Counted from the first letter of the stretch, positions 1-6,143 are shown. The stretch: DNA of 9,111 nt from Solirubrobacterales bacterium 70-9 (GCA_001898095.1 MKSH01000087.1:603-9713), one strand, 5' to 3'. The notes: a model not told the origin generated them from the sequence alone. Translations and numbers: made by a program.

Positions 1-1
1 T

Positions 2-601
2 CGCCCGCAGACCGACGAATACCCCGAGCAACTGGAAGCCGTCATCGAGGCCCTGCTCGGTCCTGGCCGGGAGGCGGCGAGACGGGCGCTGGCGCCGATC
101 TCCTATCCGACCCGGGAGGTGGTCGCCCGCTCGGAACCGTCGGAGACCGTGATCGCCGGCATCTACATCCGCGACCGCTTCCATTGCCGCTACTGCGGCT
201 GCCGGGTGATCCCGACCCAGATCATGCGCCTGGTCGCGGCGATCTTCCCGGAGGACTTCCCCTACCACCCGAACTGGAAAGGTGGGCAGACCCATCCGGC
301 GATCACCTCTCGCAGCGCGACGCTCGATCACGTGCTCCCCTGGACGCGCGGCGGTCGGAACGATGCCGGGAACCTCGTCTGTGCATGTTGGATCTGCAAC
401 CGGGTCAAGGGTGACCTGACGACGGAGCAGCTGGGCTGGGAGCTTCTGCCGATCCCGAGCGAGACGGGCTGGGACGGCCTGACGCGCCACTACCGCAGGC
501 TGTGGGAACTTGCCGGGTCACCGACGGGCTCCGAACACCGGCTATGGATGCGCCTCTATGAGGAAGGTCTGCCCGACGGCGCGGCCTCGCGAGCGGACTG
601 A
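2..601 (+). CDS. HNH endonuclease, C-terminal part (5' end outside window)
   Basis: The reading frame is open from base 2 to the TGA at 599-601, so the gene begins upstream of the window. A GTG at 119 would give a 160-residue protein, but the 39 codons before it read like protein (an acidic helix, then ISYPTRE), so I treat it as internal. Numbering from that GTG, a zinc-knuckle pair CRYC (Cys23, Cys26) is followed by about 40 residues with FPYHPNW, then the betabetaalpha-metal core: Asp70-His71 in TLDHVLPW, GGRNDAGNLV with Asn85, then CWIC (Cys90, Cys93) and Asn94 in CNRVKGD. The four cysteines should bind structural zinc, and DH..N..N should form the metal-dependent nuclease site. This layout matches actinobacterial HNH proteins often annotated as endonucleases of unknown target. 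The C-terminal 60 residues carry Trp/Arg-rich helices. No partner methylase or helicase is visible. The substrate is unknown; it could serve in restriction, phage defence or repair. Confidence 0.88.
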   Translation, partial: RPQTDEYPEQLEAVIEALLGPGREAARRALAPISYPTREVVARSEPSETVIAGIYIRDRFHCRYCGCRVIPTQIMRLVAAIFPEDFPYHPNWKGGQTHPAITSRSATLDHVLPWTRGGRNDAGNLVCACWICNRVKGDLTTEQLGWELLPIPSETGWDGLTRHYRRLWELAGSPTGSEHRLWMRLYEEGLPDGAASRAD

Positions 602-611
602 GGCGGCCGGC

Positions 612-1004
612 TCAGTAGGAGATCCAGACCTTCCACGCGGCACCCTTCGGCCGCACCAGATAGAGGTGGGCATCGCAGGCCGAGCAGCGAACGCCGATCG
701 GATGCACCTGCACGTAGGCGGAGTCCTTCAACACCGTCTGCCCGCACGCTCGCCTGACCGCGGCGGCGTAGGTCGAGCCGATGCCGCGGCCGACCACCGT
801 CACCCGTCCCTTCTCGCCGAACGAGTAGGCCTTGGCAGCGGGGATCGCGCCCCGAGGGTTGGCCGGATAGCCCAACGTGGCGCCGTCGGGACATTCGACC
901 GCACCGGCTTCCGATCCGGCGGCCCCGACCGGACCGGCGAAGAATGCACCGAGCGACAGCGAGGCGACCAACGAGGTGATCAGGAAGACACGCACCCCGA
1001 TCAC
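612..1004 (-). CDS. Small secreted protein of unknown function
   Basis: This encodes 130 residues from a GTG at 1004. An alternative GTG at 995 (residue 4) would give MRVFLITSLVASL, an equally good signal peptide. The N-terminus has a short charged stretch (Arg5), a hydrophobic core at about residues 6-24 (VFLITSLVASLSLGAFFAG), then VGAAG with a likely signal-peptidase site near residue 29-30, so the product should be exported. The mature part is about 100 residues and contains four cysteines (VECPDG, RRACGQ and the CSAC pair in GVRCSACDAH), which fits one or two disulfides outside the membrane. It ends with AAWKVWISY. I do not recognise the family. There is no Shine-Dalgarno sequence; a TATACG hexamer lies directly before the GTG at 1004, which would favour the second GTG if it is a -10 box. 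The gene is convergent with the HNH gene, with 10 bases between the stop codons, and lies directly downstream of a sigma-factor remnant. Confidence 0.72.
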   Translation of the reverse strand: MIGVRVFLITSLVASLSLGAFFAGPVGAAGSEAGAVECPDGATLGYPANPRGAIPAAKAYSFGEKGRVTVVGRGIGSTYAAAVRRACGQTVLKDSAYVQVHPIGVRCSACDAHLYLVRPKGAAWKVWISY

Positions 1005-1314
1005 CGTATACGCGCAGCGGGTCGGGCGCCTCAGGCCCCACCCTTTCCCGCAGCGCCCGCCGCCCCTCGTAGAGGCAGCGGTTGACCTTGGTGTGCGTCC
1101 AGCCCCGTGCCCGGCCGACCTCCTTGTAGGTGCAGCCGGCGGCGAGCATCCCGGGCACGGTGCGCTGGTCGGGCTTCAGGCGGCGCAGCCGGCGGCGGGC
1201 CTCGTCGCGGTCGGCCAACCGCTCGTCGAGCGGTCGTGAGCCGGCGGGCAGGCGCGCGATCAGCGCGGTCGGCTCTTCGTGCTCGCCCTCGTGGGGAGAT
1301 CCAGCCGTGCCCAT
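1005..1314 (-). pseudogene. Sigma-70 family factor remnant (region 4 only)
   Basis: From an ATG at 1314 the minus strand reads about 100 residues typical of the DNA-binding end of an ECF-like sigma factor: ERLADRDEARRRLRRLKPDQRT, then TYKEVGRARGWTHTKVNRC as the helix-turn-helix, then LYEGRRALRERV at about residue 92. Region 2, which binds the core polymerase and the -10 box, is absent. The frame is open only to about 1374 upstream and has nothing like region 2 there. Downstream the frame stays open to 556, but after about residue 105 the translation becomes arginine/glycine-rich, and the secreted-protein gene occupies another frame from 1004. A full-length factor would be about 180-300 residues, so I read this as a 5'-deleted, probably non-functional remnant. 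Alternatively it is a short stand-alone region-4 DNA-binding protein. Proline in RTVPGML, where a helix is expected, also suggests decay. Confidence 0.6.
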
Positions 1315-1478
1315 AGCCGGGAATCCGCATGAGAGCAGGGATTGCGGGGCCAGACCCGGATCGCCCTCCGGGCCTCAGGATCACGATTTTTGCCGGTGGG
1401 AAGATGAGGTGCCGGCGCTCGCCCAGGTCGGGATGCCCGACGTCGAGCAGAGGGCTACCGGGCATATCCGCTGGTCGA
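1315..1478. other. Gene-free gap between sigma remnant and small ORF
   Basis: I find no convincing gene in these 164 bases. A minus-strand frame from 1465 reads LLDVGHPDLGERRHLIFPPAK, but it matches no family I recognise and runs out of frame through the sigma remnant. The gap contains the inverted repeat at 1433-1465 and otherwise nothing I can name. Confidence 0.5.
1433..1465. repeat. Inverted repeat after the minus-strand directon
   Basis: ATGCCCG at 1433-1439 pairs perfectly with CGGGCAT at 1459-1465, with a 19-base loop. It begins 14 bases past the stop of the last directon gene (1479) in the direction of transcription. It could act as a weak hairpin terminator, but there is no U tract and the stem is short; a chance inverted repeat is possible at this GC content. 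Confidence 0.3.
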
Positions 1479-1679
1479 TCACATCACGTCGCGATCGCGA
1501 GGGGAGCATCGGTCGAGGTCGGCGCGGCGGCGGGCGTCGAGGCCGTCGACGTATCCGTGCACGCGCTCGGCGAGCCCACCGTCGAGGCGGGAGGCGAGCG
1601 CGTCGAGTCGCTCGGGCTCCATCTGGGCGACGAGCGCAGAGAGGGTCGGAGGCCGAAGGCGAGGCGATGCCCCGGCCAC
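1479..1679 (-). CDS. Small helical protein of unknown function (66 residues)
   Basis: A GTG at 1679 opens a 66-codon frame ending in TGA at 1479-1481. Its start lies only 6 bases after the stop of the membrane-regulator gene, as expected for an operon member. A GGAGG sequence (minus strand, 1698-1694) lies 14 bases before the GTG, which is rather far. The product is predicted to be almost all helix: LSALVAQMEPERLDALASRL followed by DGGLAERVHGYVDGLDARRRADLDR, with regularly spaced Leu/Val/Ala and charged residues, no membrane segment and one Cys. I do not recognise a family. Given its position it may bind or tune the sigma/regulator pair, but that is conjecture. It could also be a chance ORF in GC-rich DNA, as no homology supports it. 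Confidence 0.4.
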   Translation of the reverse strand: MAGASPRLRPPTLSALVAQMEPERLDALASRLDGGLAERVHGYVDGLDARRRADLDRCSPRDRDVM

Positions 1680-1685
1680 CCTGGC

Positions 1686-2540
1686 TCAGGGCCCCTCCAA
1701 GGCTTCTTCGTCTTCGCGCAGCCGCCTGGTGAGCGCCGTGGGCTCGTGGCCGTTGCGGAAGCAGATGGCGACGGTCCGGCCGATCGCGCACGAAGGTCGC
1801 AGGCGACGGAGTTCCGCGCTGCTGATCCGGTGCCCTTCGAAGAGGATCTCCTGCGGGAATTCGATGGTCGGCGCGAAACCCGCCTGTAATCCCTCGGCCC
1901 GGGCTTCTTCTTTGGAGTCTGCTTCGGTCGTCCCGGAGAGTTTTCCGATCCTCGCGACCACACGGCCGTCCGCCGCGTACCCGACGAGCTCCACCCGTCC
2001 ACGGTGCGGGACGACGACGGCGAAGAACCTCCCCGGCAGTCCGTCCTTGGGTTCGGTGACAGCGTAGGTGTGGCGGCCACCCGATCCAAGCACGGCGACC
2101 CGGGCCACGCCATCGGCCACCAGGCCGTATGCCACCTCTTCGTGGAGTCCTTCGGCGAGGTAGTCGACGATCACGATGCCGAACGGCCGGGCCGTGGTCG
2201 GCTTCGGCCCACAGCCATAGGAGGTGGTGCCGCCGACGCCGGCGCCGCTGTAGGTGAGCTGGAGGCAGATCGACCCTGCGGGCTCGCCGCCCCCCACCGA
2301 CGAGGGCGCCCGACGCTCGACCGTGAACGTGCCGTTCGCGGTCTTCCCGGTGGTGACGTCGAACACCCCGGTCGCGGTGGCGACGCCGGCGCCGAGAGCC
2401 ACGATCCCGATCGCGACCGCCAGCATGAGCCGACGCCGCGGCAAGCCGCGAACCCTTCGACGGCGGGCGGCCCGCACCAGGATCTGCTCCAGTTCCGGCA
2501 GGAGCGCCGGCTCGGACCCTGGATCTCTCGTCGTGCTCAT
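1686..2540 (-). CDS. One-pass membrane protein, putative partner/regulator of the ECF sigma factor
   Basis: This encodes 284 residues from an ATG at 2540. The ATG overlaps the TGA of the ECF sigma gene by 4 bases (ATGA), which implies translational coupling. Residues 1-37 are a cytoplasmic tail with PELEQILVRAARRRR and a run of arginines. Residues about 38-58 (LMLAVAIGIVALGAGVATATG) form one membrane helix, with the arginine-rich side inside. The rest, about 225 residues, should lie outside the membrane and contains four cysteines (92, 110, 251, 260) able to form two disulfides. The order sigma gene, then overlapped one-TM gene, is the classic arrangement for an anti-sigma factor. However, the HxxxCxxC zinc motif of ZAS-type anti-sigma factors is absent and the inner tail is short. 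It may therefore be an unrelated family or a membrane sensor of another kind. A cytoplasmic tail binding sigma region 2/4 would be the expected mechanism if it is an anti-sigma factor. Confidence 0.78.
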   Translation of the reverse strand: MSTTRDPGSEPALLPELEQILVRAARRRRVRGLPRRRLMLAVAIGIVALGAGVATATGVFDVTTGKTANGTFTVERRAPSSVGGGEPAGSICLQLTYSGAGVGGTTSYGCGPKPTTARPFGIVIVDYLAEGLHEEVAYGLVADGVARVAVLGSGGRHTYAVTEPKDGLPGRFFAVVVPHRGRVELVGYAADGRVVARIGKLSGTTEADSKEEARAEGLQAGFAPTIEFPQEILFEGHRISSAELRRLRPSCAIGRTVAICFRNGHEPTALTRRLREDEEALEGP

Positions 2541-3109
2541 GGCGCCTCCTCCTCCTCGAACCCGGTCCGCAGGGCCCGGAGGCCACGCGAGACCCTCTGT
2601 CTGATCACGGCTTTGGAGCATTCGAGCTCCGAGGCCATCTCCTCGTAGTCCCGTTCCTCGAGGATGTGGGAGCGGACGGCCTCCCGCTGGTCGGCCGGAA
2701 GCGATGCGAGGAGCTCGGTCAGCCGCACTGCGTCCCGGGCGGCGTCGGCGAGCTCCTCGACCCGCTCGAGCGCCTCGTCGGTGAGCCGGAGCGGTTCCAG
2801 CGGCAGGCGCCGGCGCGCTCCTTCCCCCCCCCTCCCGCGGTTCCTGCTCGAGGCGAGCTTGTTCTTGGCGATCCCGTAGAGCCAGCCGACCGCCGGCGTC
2901 GCGCCGGGGCGGAAGCGCCGCGAGGAGCGGAGCGCCCCGGCGAAGACCTCCGCGGTCAGGTCGGCGGCGAGGTCGGCCCTCCCGGTCCGGCGCAGGAAGA
3001 AGACGAGCATCGCCTTCTCGTGGCGGCGGTAGAAGGCGCCGAAGGCCTCGGGATCCCGCCTGGTGGCCGCCAGCAGGTCCTCGTCGCTCAGTCGGTCGAA
3101 GTGGTCGAT
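2537..3109 (-). CDS. ECF-type RNA polymerase sigma factor
   Basis: The frame carries a complete ECF sigma factor of about 190 residues. Region 2 runs from DEDLLAATRRDPEAFGAFYR (9-28) through LTAEVFAGAL (51-60) and GWLYGIAKNKL (75-85). A Gly/Arg linker (about 89-103) follows, then region 4, LASLPADQREAV through DYEEMASELECSKAVIRQRVSRGLRALR (about 134-181). It would direct RNA polymerase to promoters of a small regulon. The first canonical start in frame is ATG at 3010, but it falls inside region 2 and would delete region 2.1. No ATG, GTG or TTG lies in frame between it and well inside the upstream hydrolase gene. I place the start at ATC 3109, nine bases after GAGAG; ATA 3118 (overlapping the hydrolase TAA) or CTG 3091 are alternatives. 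The linker is encoded across nine consecutive G. The stop overlaps the next gene by 4 bases. Family call is firm, start is not. Confidence 0.87.
   Translation of the reverse strand: MDHFDRLSDEDLLAATRRDPEAFGAFYRRHEKAMLVFFLRRTGRADLAADLTAEVFAGALRSSRRFRPGATPAVGWLYGIAKNKLASSRNRGRGGEGARRRLPLEPLRLTDEALERVEELADAARDAVRLTELLASLPADQREAVRSHILEERDYEEMASELECSKAVIRQRVSRGLRALRTGFEEEEAP
2824..2832. repeat. Nine-base G/C homopolymer inside the ECF sigma gene
   Basis: There are nine C on the plus strand, read as nine G in the sigma gene, in codons for the Arg-Gly linker between regions 2 and 4. With the length as given, both regions are in one frame. A slip by one base would separate region 2 from region 4. 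Confidence 0.85.
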
Positions 3110-3114
3110 GTCTT

Positions 3115-4554
3115 TTATCTCTCGAAGGCCTTGAAGTTGTGACAGATCGACCCCGGCCTCCTCTCGCCCGACGGCCTCGCGCGGGCCGTGCCGAAGTCGG
3201 GATCGAAGGGCACCCGGTCCGACGGGCAGACGGTGCCTTCGGGCGGCGTCGCGAGCCGCACGAGATAGGCGCGATAGGCGGCCATGACGCAGCTGCTCGG
3301 GTCGACGAAGCTGATGTGCCCATAGCCGCTGTGGGTCAGGAGGACGGCGTTGCCGAGCCGGGCCGCGGTGGCGACGGCGTTCGCGTACGAGGTGTTCGGG
3401 TCAGCGGTGGTGCCGATCACCAGGACCGGGTTCCGGGTCACCGCGTCCCAGGGCCCGGTGTAGCGCTCGGCGCTCTTGACCGGCCAGGCCGCGCACGGCG
3501 CCCAGAGCCACCAGCCGAGCACCCGTCCGGCGATCGCGCTGGTCGCGCTGAACCGGCCGATCACGTTCCGCCAGTCTCCGAGGCGATGCCGGGCGGGACT
3601 GTCGGCGCAGCCGATCGCCACCGGCGCCGGGGCCCCGCCGACGCCAGGCGGGACGCCGTTCGCGACGTTGGCGAGGGCCGACCCGTCGCCGCGGATCGCG
3701 GCCTCGATGTCCTCGGCCCATTCCGGCCAGCCACCGGGGTTCCGCAGCAGCGGGAAGAAGGAGGTCAGGAGCTTTCCGTAGGTGAGCGGACCCGGCGGAT
3801 CGGCGGTCGGGGCCGGGATCGGGTGCCGCCGGACCGTCCTCAGGAGCCGCTCGACCCGGGCCTCGACCGGGAGCCGGCCGACGAGCGCGCAGCCCGCGGT
3901 CCTGCCGTCGGCGAGCACACGCCGGGGACCGGCCGCCTGGCACAGCGCCAGGAACTTGTGGAAGACGGGGTCGGCAGGAGTCGCGACGTTCTCGATCGAG
4001 CTCTCCCTACCGCGGACGTAGGCGGCGGCATCGACCACGCCGTCGAGCACCATCGCCCGCACCCGTTCCGGGTACATGTTCGCGTAGGTCTGGCCGAGAA
4101 ACGTCCCGTAGGACCAGCCCACGTAGTTCAACCTGCGCTCACCGAGCAAGCTCCGCAGGTGGTCGAGGTCGCGGGCGCTTTCGATGATGGAGATGTGGCG
4201 CAGGAGCCCGCCGCTCTCCGCTCCGCAGCGCCGCGCGTAGGCGGCGGCCTTGCGCCGGTAGGCGCGCGAGGCCGCGGCCGTGGTCGGGATCGAGAGATCG
4301 CCCCAGAACCGGGCCTCGGCCCGTTTGCCGGTGAAGCAGCGGACGCGGCTGCCGGCGCCGACGCCGCGCGGGTCCCAGCTGACCACGTCGAAGCGCCCGC
4401 CGCCGGCGCGGTCGAGAGCGGCGACGGTGAGAGGGTCCTTCAGCGCGTCGACCCCTGAGCTGCCCGGTCCGCCGGGGTTGAAGAAGAAGGAGCCGATCCG
4501 CTCGTCGGGCCGGCTGGCGAGATGGCGGATCACGGCCAGGCGTCGCGAAAGCAC
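3115..4554 (-). CDS. Alpha/beta hydrolase, TAP-like (peptidase family S33), N-terminally truncated
   Basis: This encodes 479 residues in the frame from GTG 4554. NPGGPGSSG (26-34) is the oxyanion-hole loop of proline/tripeptidyl aminopeptidases, GWSYGTFLG has the nucleophile Ser148, GTTADPNTSY the acid Asp385, and HSGYGH the base His413. A TAP-type C-terminal segment with PPEGTVCPSD follows. Family members release short N-terminal peptides or hydrolyse esters, normally outside the cell. They start with a signal peptide and roughly 40-80 residues before the GGPG loop, whereas here only 25 precede it, there is no signal peptide, and homologous-looking sequence starts at LAVIRHLASRPDERIG. The frame continues upstream only into the PIN toxin gene. 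The GTG overlaps the toxin TAG by one base and has no Shine-Dalgarno. So the catalytic part is intact but the 5' end has been replaced. It is either a pseudogene in the making or a coupled cytoplasmic enzyme. Its TAA abuts the ECF sigma gene. Confidence 0.85.
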   Translation of the reverse strand: MLSRRLAVIRHLASRPDERIGSFFFNPGGPGSSGVDALKDPLTVAALDRAGGGRFDVVSWDPRGVGAGSRVRCFTGKRAEARFWGDLSIPTTAAASRAYRRKAAAYARRCGAESGGLLRHISIIESARDLDHLRSLLGERRLNYVGWSYGTFLGQTYANMYPERVRAMVLDGVVDAAAYVRGRESSIENVATPADPVFHKFLALCQAAGPRRVLADGRTAGCALVGRLPVEARVERLLRTVRRHPIPAPTADPPGPLTYGKLLTSFFPLLRNPGGWPEWAEDIEAAIRGDGSALANVANGVPPGVGGAPAPVAIGCADSPARHRLGDWRNVIGRFSATSAIAGRVLGWWLWAPCAAWPVKSAERYTGPWDAVTRNPVLVIGTTADPNTSYANAVATAARLGNAVLLTHSGYGHISFVDPSSCVMAAYRAYLVRLATPPEGTVCPSDRVPFDPDFGTARARPSGERRPGSICHNFKAFER

Positions 4555-4955
4555 TACGGCGCGATGAGCTCGACGCCGGGCAGGTACTGGGAGACGCGCC
4601 GCGGATCGCGGGTCAACAGCGGTCGGTCGGTTACCGCGGCGTGGGCGCCGATCAGGAAGTCGGCGAGGATCTGGGCCCTCCCTCCACCGGAACGCCGATA
4701 CTCGGCGTGGGCGTGACCGGCCAGAAAGGCGGCAGAGGCTGGGAGATCCTCGATCAACAGCCGTGGGGGCAGTGAGGCCTGTAACGCCTCGATCCGCGAG
4801 AAGCGAGGAGCGATCTCGGCGAGGACGATCGCGTTGACGACCAGCGGCCCCTCCGCCAGTGCCTCGCGGAGCGCCGCCTCAGACCACTCCAACCAGCGCT
4901 CGTCCTCGGTGAAGACGTCGAGCAGCACGCTGCTGTCGACGAAGGTCCCGGCCAC
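4554..4955 (-). CDS. vapC: PIN-domain ribonuclease toxin (VapC-like)
   Basis: This encodes 133 residues from a GTG at 4955, two bases after the antitoxin stop. The acidic residues of the PIN active site are in place: Asp7 in FVDSSVLLDVF, Glu47 in NAIVLAEIAP, Asp99 in ILADFLIGAHA, and Asp117 in LLTRDPRRV. Length and order are normal for VapC toxins, which are Mg-dependent RNases cutting specific tRNA or rRNA sites when freed from antitoxin. The coupled AbrB-type gene upstream is the cognate antitoxin. Expression should come from the antitoxin promoter at 5181-5197. The stop TAG shares one base with the proposed start of the truncated hydrolase, an unusual fusion-like junction. Calling it a toxin rests on family and gene pairing; the RNA target cannot be predicted. 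Confidence 0.93.
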   Translation of the reverse strand: MAGTFVDSSVLLDVFTEDERWLEWSEAALREALAEGPLVVNAIVLAEIAPRFSRIEALQASLPPRLLIEDLPASAAFLAGHAHAEYRRSGGGRAQILADFLIGAHAAVTDRPLLTRDPRRVSQYLPGVELIAP

Positions 4956-4957
4956 CG

Positions 4958-5173
4958 CTACTTGCGGGTGAAGGCGAGGATCTCCTCGGTGCTCAGCGCC
5001 ACATCGCCGGCACCGCGCATCTCGGCGACTTCGGCCTCCGCGCGCTCACCGTCGGCGACCAGCCGCGCCCCACCCCGGTCGAGCTCGAATCTAACCTCGC
5101 TGCCGGGACGGATCCCCAACGCCCGGCGCACCTCGAGGGGAATCGTCACCTGCCCTTTCTGCGTCACTCGCAT
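4958..5173 (-). CDS. vapB: AbrB/SpoVT-type antitoxin (VapB-like)
   Basis: This encodes 71 residues from ATG 5173; a TTG immediately before it would add one residue. The N-terminal half MRVTQKGQVTIPLEVRRALG plus IRPGSEVRFELD is the swapped-hairpin AbrB DNA-binding fold (residues 1-45). The C-terminal tail, with ERAEAEVAEMRG and LSTEEILAFTRK, should wrap around and block the toxin. As a dimer it should bind the dyad at 5178-5197 and repress its own operon, more tightly with toxin bound. No Shine-Dalgarno precedes the ATG. A TAGTAT -10 box lies seven bases upstream, which suggests a leaderless transcript starting at or next to the ATG. The gene follows the SDR gene stop by 20 bases, all of it operator/promoter DNA. 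Confidence 0.93.
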   Translation of the reverse strand: MRVTQKGQVTIPLEVRRALGIRPGSEVRFELDRGGARLVADGERAEAEVAEMRGAGDVALSTEEILAFTRK

Positions 5174-5177
5174 CAAG

Positions 5178-5197
5178 GTAATACTAGCAAGTATTAC
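5178..5197. promoter_or_regulatory. Operator dyad of the toxin-antitoxin pair
   Basis: GTAATACT (5178-5185) and AGTATTAC (5190-5197) are a perfect 8+8 inverted repeat around AGCA. It is an AT-rich island in GC-rich DNA, four bases before the antitoxin ATG, and covers the SDR stop codon (5194-5196). Position and symmetry fit autoregulation by the AbrB-type antitoxin. Confidence 0.75.
5181..5186 (-). promoter_or_regulatory. -10 box for leaderless antitoxin mRNA
   Basis: On the minus strand this is TAGTAT, seven bases before the antitoxin ATG. No good -35 box is seen 16-18 bases upstream (TGAGGA at 5209-5204 at best). Being inside the dyad, it would be covered by bound repressor. Confidence 0.5.
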
Positions 5198-6135
5198 TTG
5201 TCTTCCTCAGCCTTTTGACGGGCTTCGGTGCGGGCGGCGACAGACTCGAACTCGTCGCGGATCTTGGCCGGGACGATGAAGTCGCCGAGGGCGTTGATCT
5301 GGTCGAGGTGGGACTCGACGTCCTCGGCGGCGACGGTGTCGTCCGCGGCCAGCCAGCCCTCGGTGACGCCGTAGAAGACGCGGGCGAAGCGGCCTCCGAG
5401 GGACGAGTAGGCCTCGCCGGTGACGGTGCAGGAGAGGCTGGCCAGGTAGGCGACGAGGGGGGTGATCAGGTCGGTGCGGAAGCGGGGCATGATCTGCTCG
5501 AAGGCGGCGGCGAAGCGGGTGTCCTCCTCGAAGCCGGGGATCGGGTCGTTTTCCATCGCCGGGGTGGCGGCGTTGGGCATCACGCAGTTGACGAGGACGT
5601 TCGCCTCGGCGCCCTCCAGGGCAAGGGTCTTGGTGAAGCCGAGGACGCCGGCCTTGGCGGCCGCGTAGCTGGCCAGGGCGACCATCCCGAAGGCGGTGTT
5701 GGAGCTGGTGTTGACGATGCGGCCGTAGCGAGCCTCGCGCATGTGGGCGAAGGCCGGTTGGGTGACGTAGAAGAGGCTCTTCAGGTGGATGTCGAAGATG
5801 TCGTCGATCTTCGCGTCGTCGAGGTCCTCGAAGTAGCCGGCGCGCAGGATGCCGGCGTTGTTGACGAGCACGTCGAGGCGGCCGAAAGCGTCGATCGCGT
5901 CGGCGACCAGGGCCTGGCCGCCCGCGCGGGTGGCGACGTCGTGGGCCGCGGCGATCGCGGTGCCGCCGTCGGCCTCGATCGCCCGGGCGACCTTCTCCAG
6001 GCCGGGCGAGCCGGGCGTGCCGTTGACCACCACCTTGGCACCACGGCGCCCCAACTCAAGGGCGTGCGCCTCGCCGAGGCCACGGCGGGCGCCGGTGACG
6101 ATCGCCACCTGGCCATCGAAACGGATCTCCTCCAC
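5194..6135 (-). CDS. Short-chain dehydrogenase/reductase, HSD17B4-like
   Basis: This encodes 313 residues from GTG 6135, chosen because AGGAG (6148-6144) lies eight bases before it; GTG 6144 in the same frame is too close to that site. The Rossmann fold shows TGARRGLG (14-21) for NAD(P), NNAG (92-95), catalytic Ser144, Tyr157 and Lys161 (SYAAAK), and DIHLKS with His where most SDRs have Asn. That His and the LALEGA segment are typical of the dehydrogenase domain of bacterial and peroxisomal multifunctional enzyme type 2, which oxidises (3R)-hydroxyacyl-CoA. After the fold there is a C-terminal tail of about 60 residues (from about 255), charged at its end. The gene starts 17 bases after the VOC gene, so it is the third gene of that operon; the substrate may be a hydroxyacyl-CoA or an alcohol. 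Its stop lies in the antitoxin operator. Confidence 0.9.
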   Translation of the reverse strand: MEEIRFDGQVAIVTGARRGLGEAHALELGRRGAKVVVNGTPGSPGLEKVARAIEADGGTAIAAAHDVATRAGGQALVADAIDAFGRLDVLVNNAGILRAGYFEDLDDAKIDDIFDIHLKSLFYVTQPAFAHMREARYGRIVNTSSNTAFGMVALASYAAAKAGVLGFTKTLALEGAEANVLVNCVMPNAATPAMENDPIPGFEEDTRFAAAFEQIMPRFRTDLITPLVAYLASLSCTVTGEAYSSLGGRFARVFYGVTEGWLAADDTVAAEDVESHLDQINALGDFIVPAKIRDEFESVAARTEARQKAEEDK

Positions 6136-6143
6136 TTCACTCA

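Noticed and set aside
2..601. HNH gene as part of a restriction or mobile element
   Set aside because: No methylase, integrase, terminal repeats or phage genes are visible; nothing in the window supports more than an HNH nuclease.
556..1004. Continuation of the sigma-remnant frame to 556
   Set aside because: After about residue 105 the translation loses protein character, runs into the HNH gene's 3' end, and the signal-peptide protein occupies another frame.
1489..1500. Perfect palindrome TCGCGATCGCGA
   Set aside because: A single 12-base GC-rich palindrome inside the end of the small ORF, not near a promoter; expected by chance at this composition.
1381..2586. 401-codon minus-strand frame overlapping the membrane-regulator gene
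   Set aside because: Arg-rich translation in a shifted frame of the regulator; it would have no sensible domain and the regulator frame has a clear membrane helix.
3139..4458. Long plus-strand open frame of 439 codons opposite the hydrolase gene
   Set aside because: Translation is rich in Arg/Gly/Pro/Ala without motifs; it is an antisense shadow of the hydrolase, which has an intact catalytic triad.
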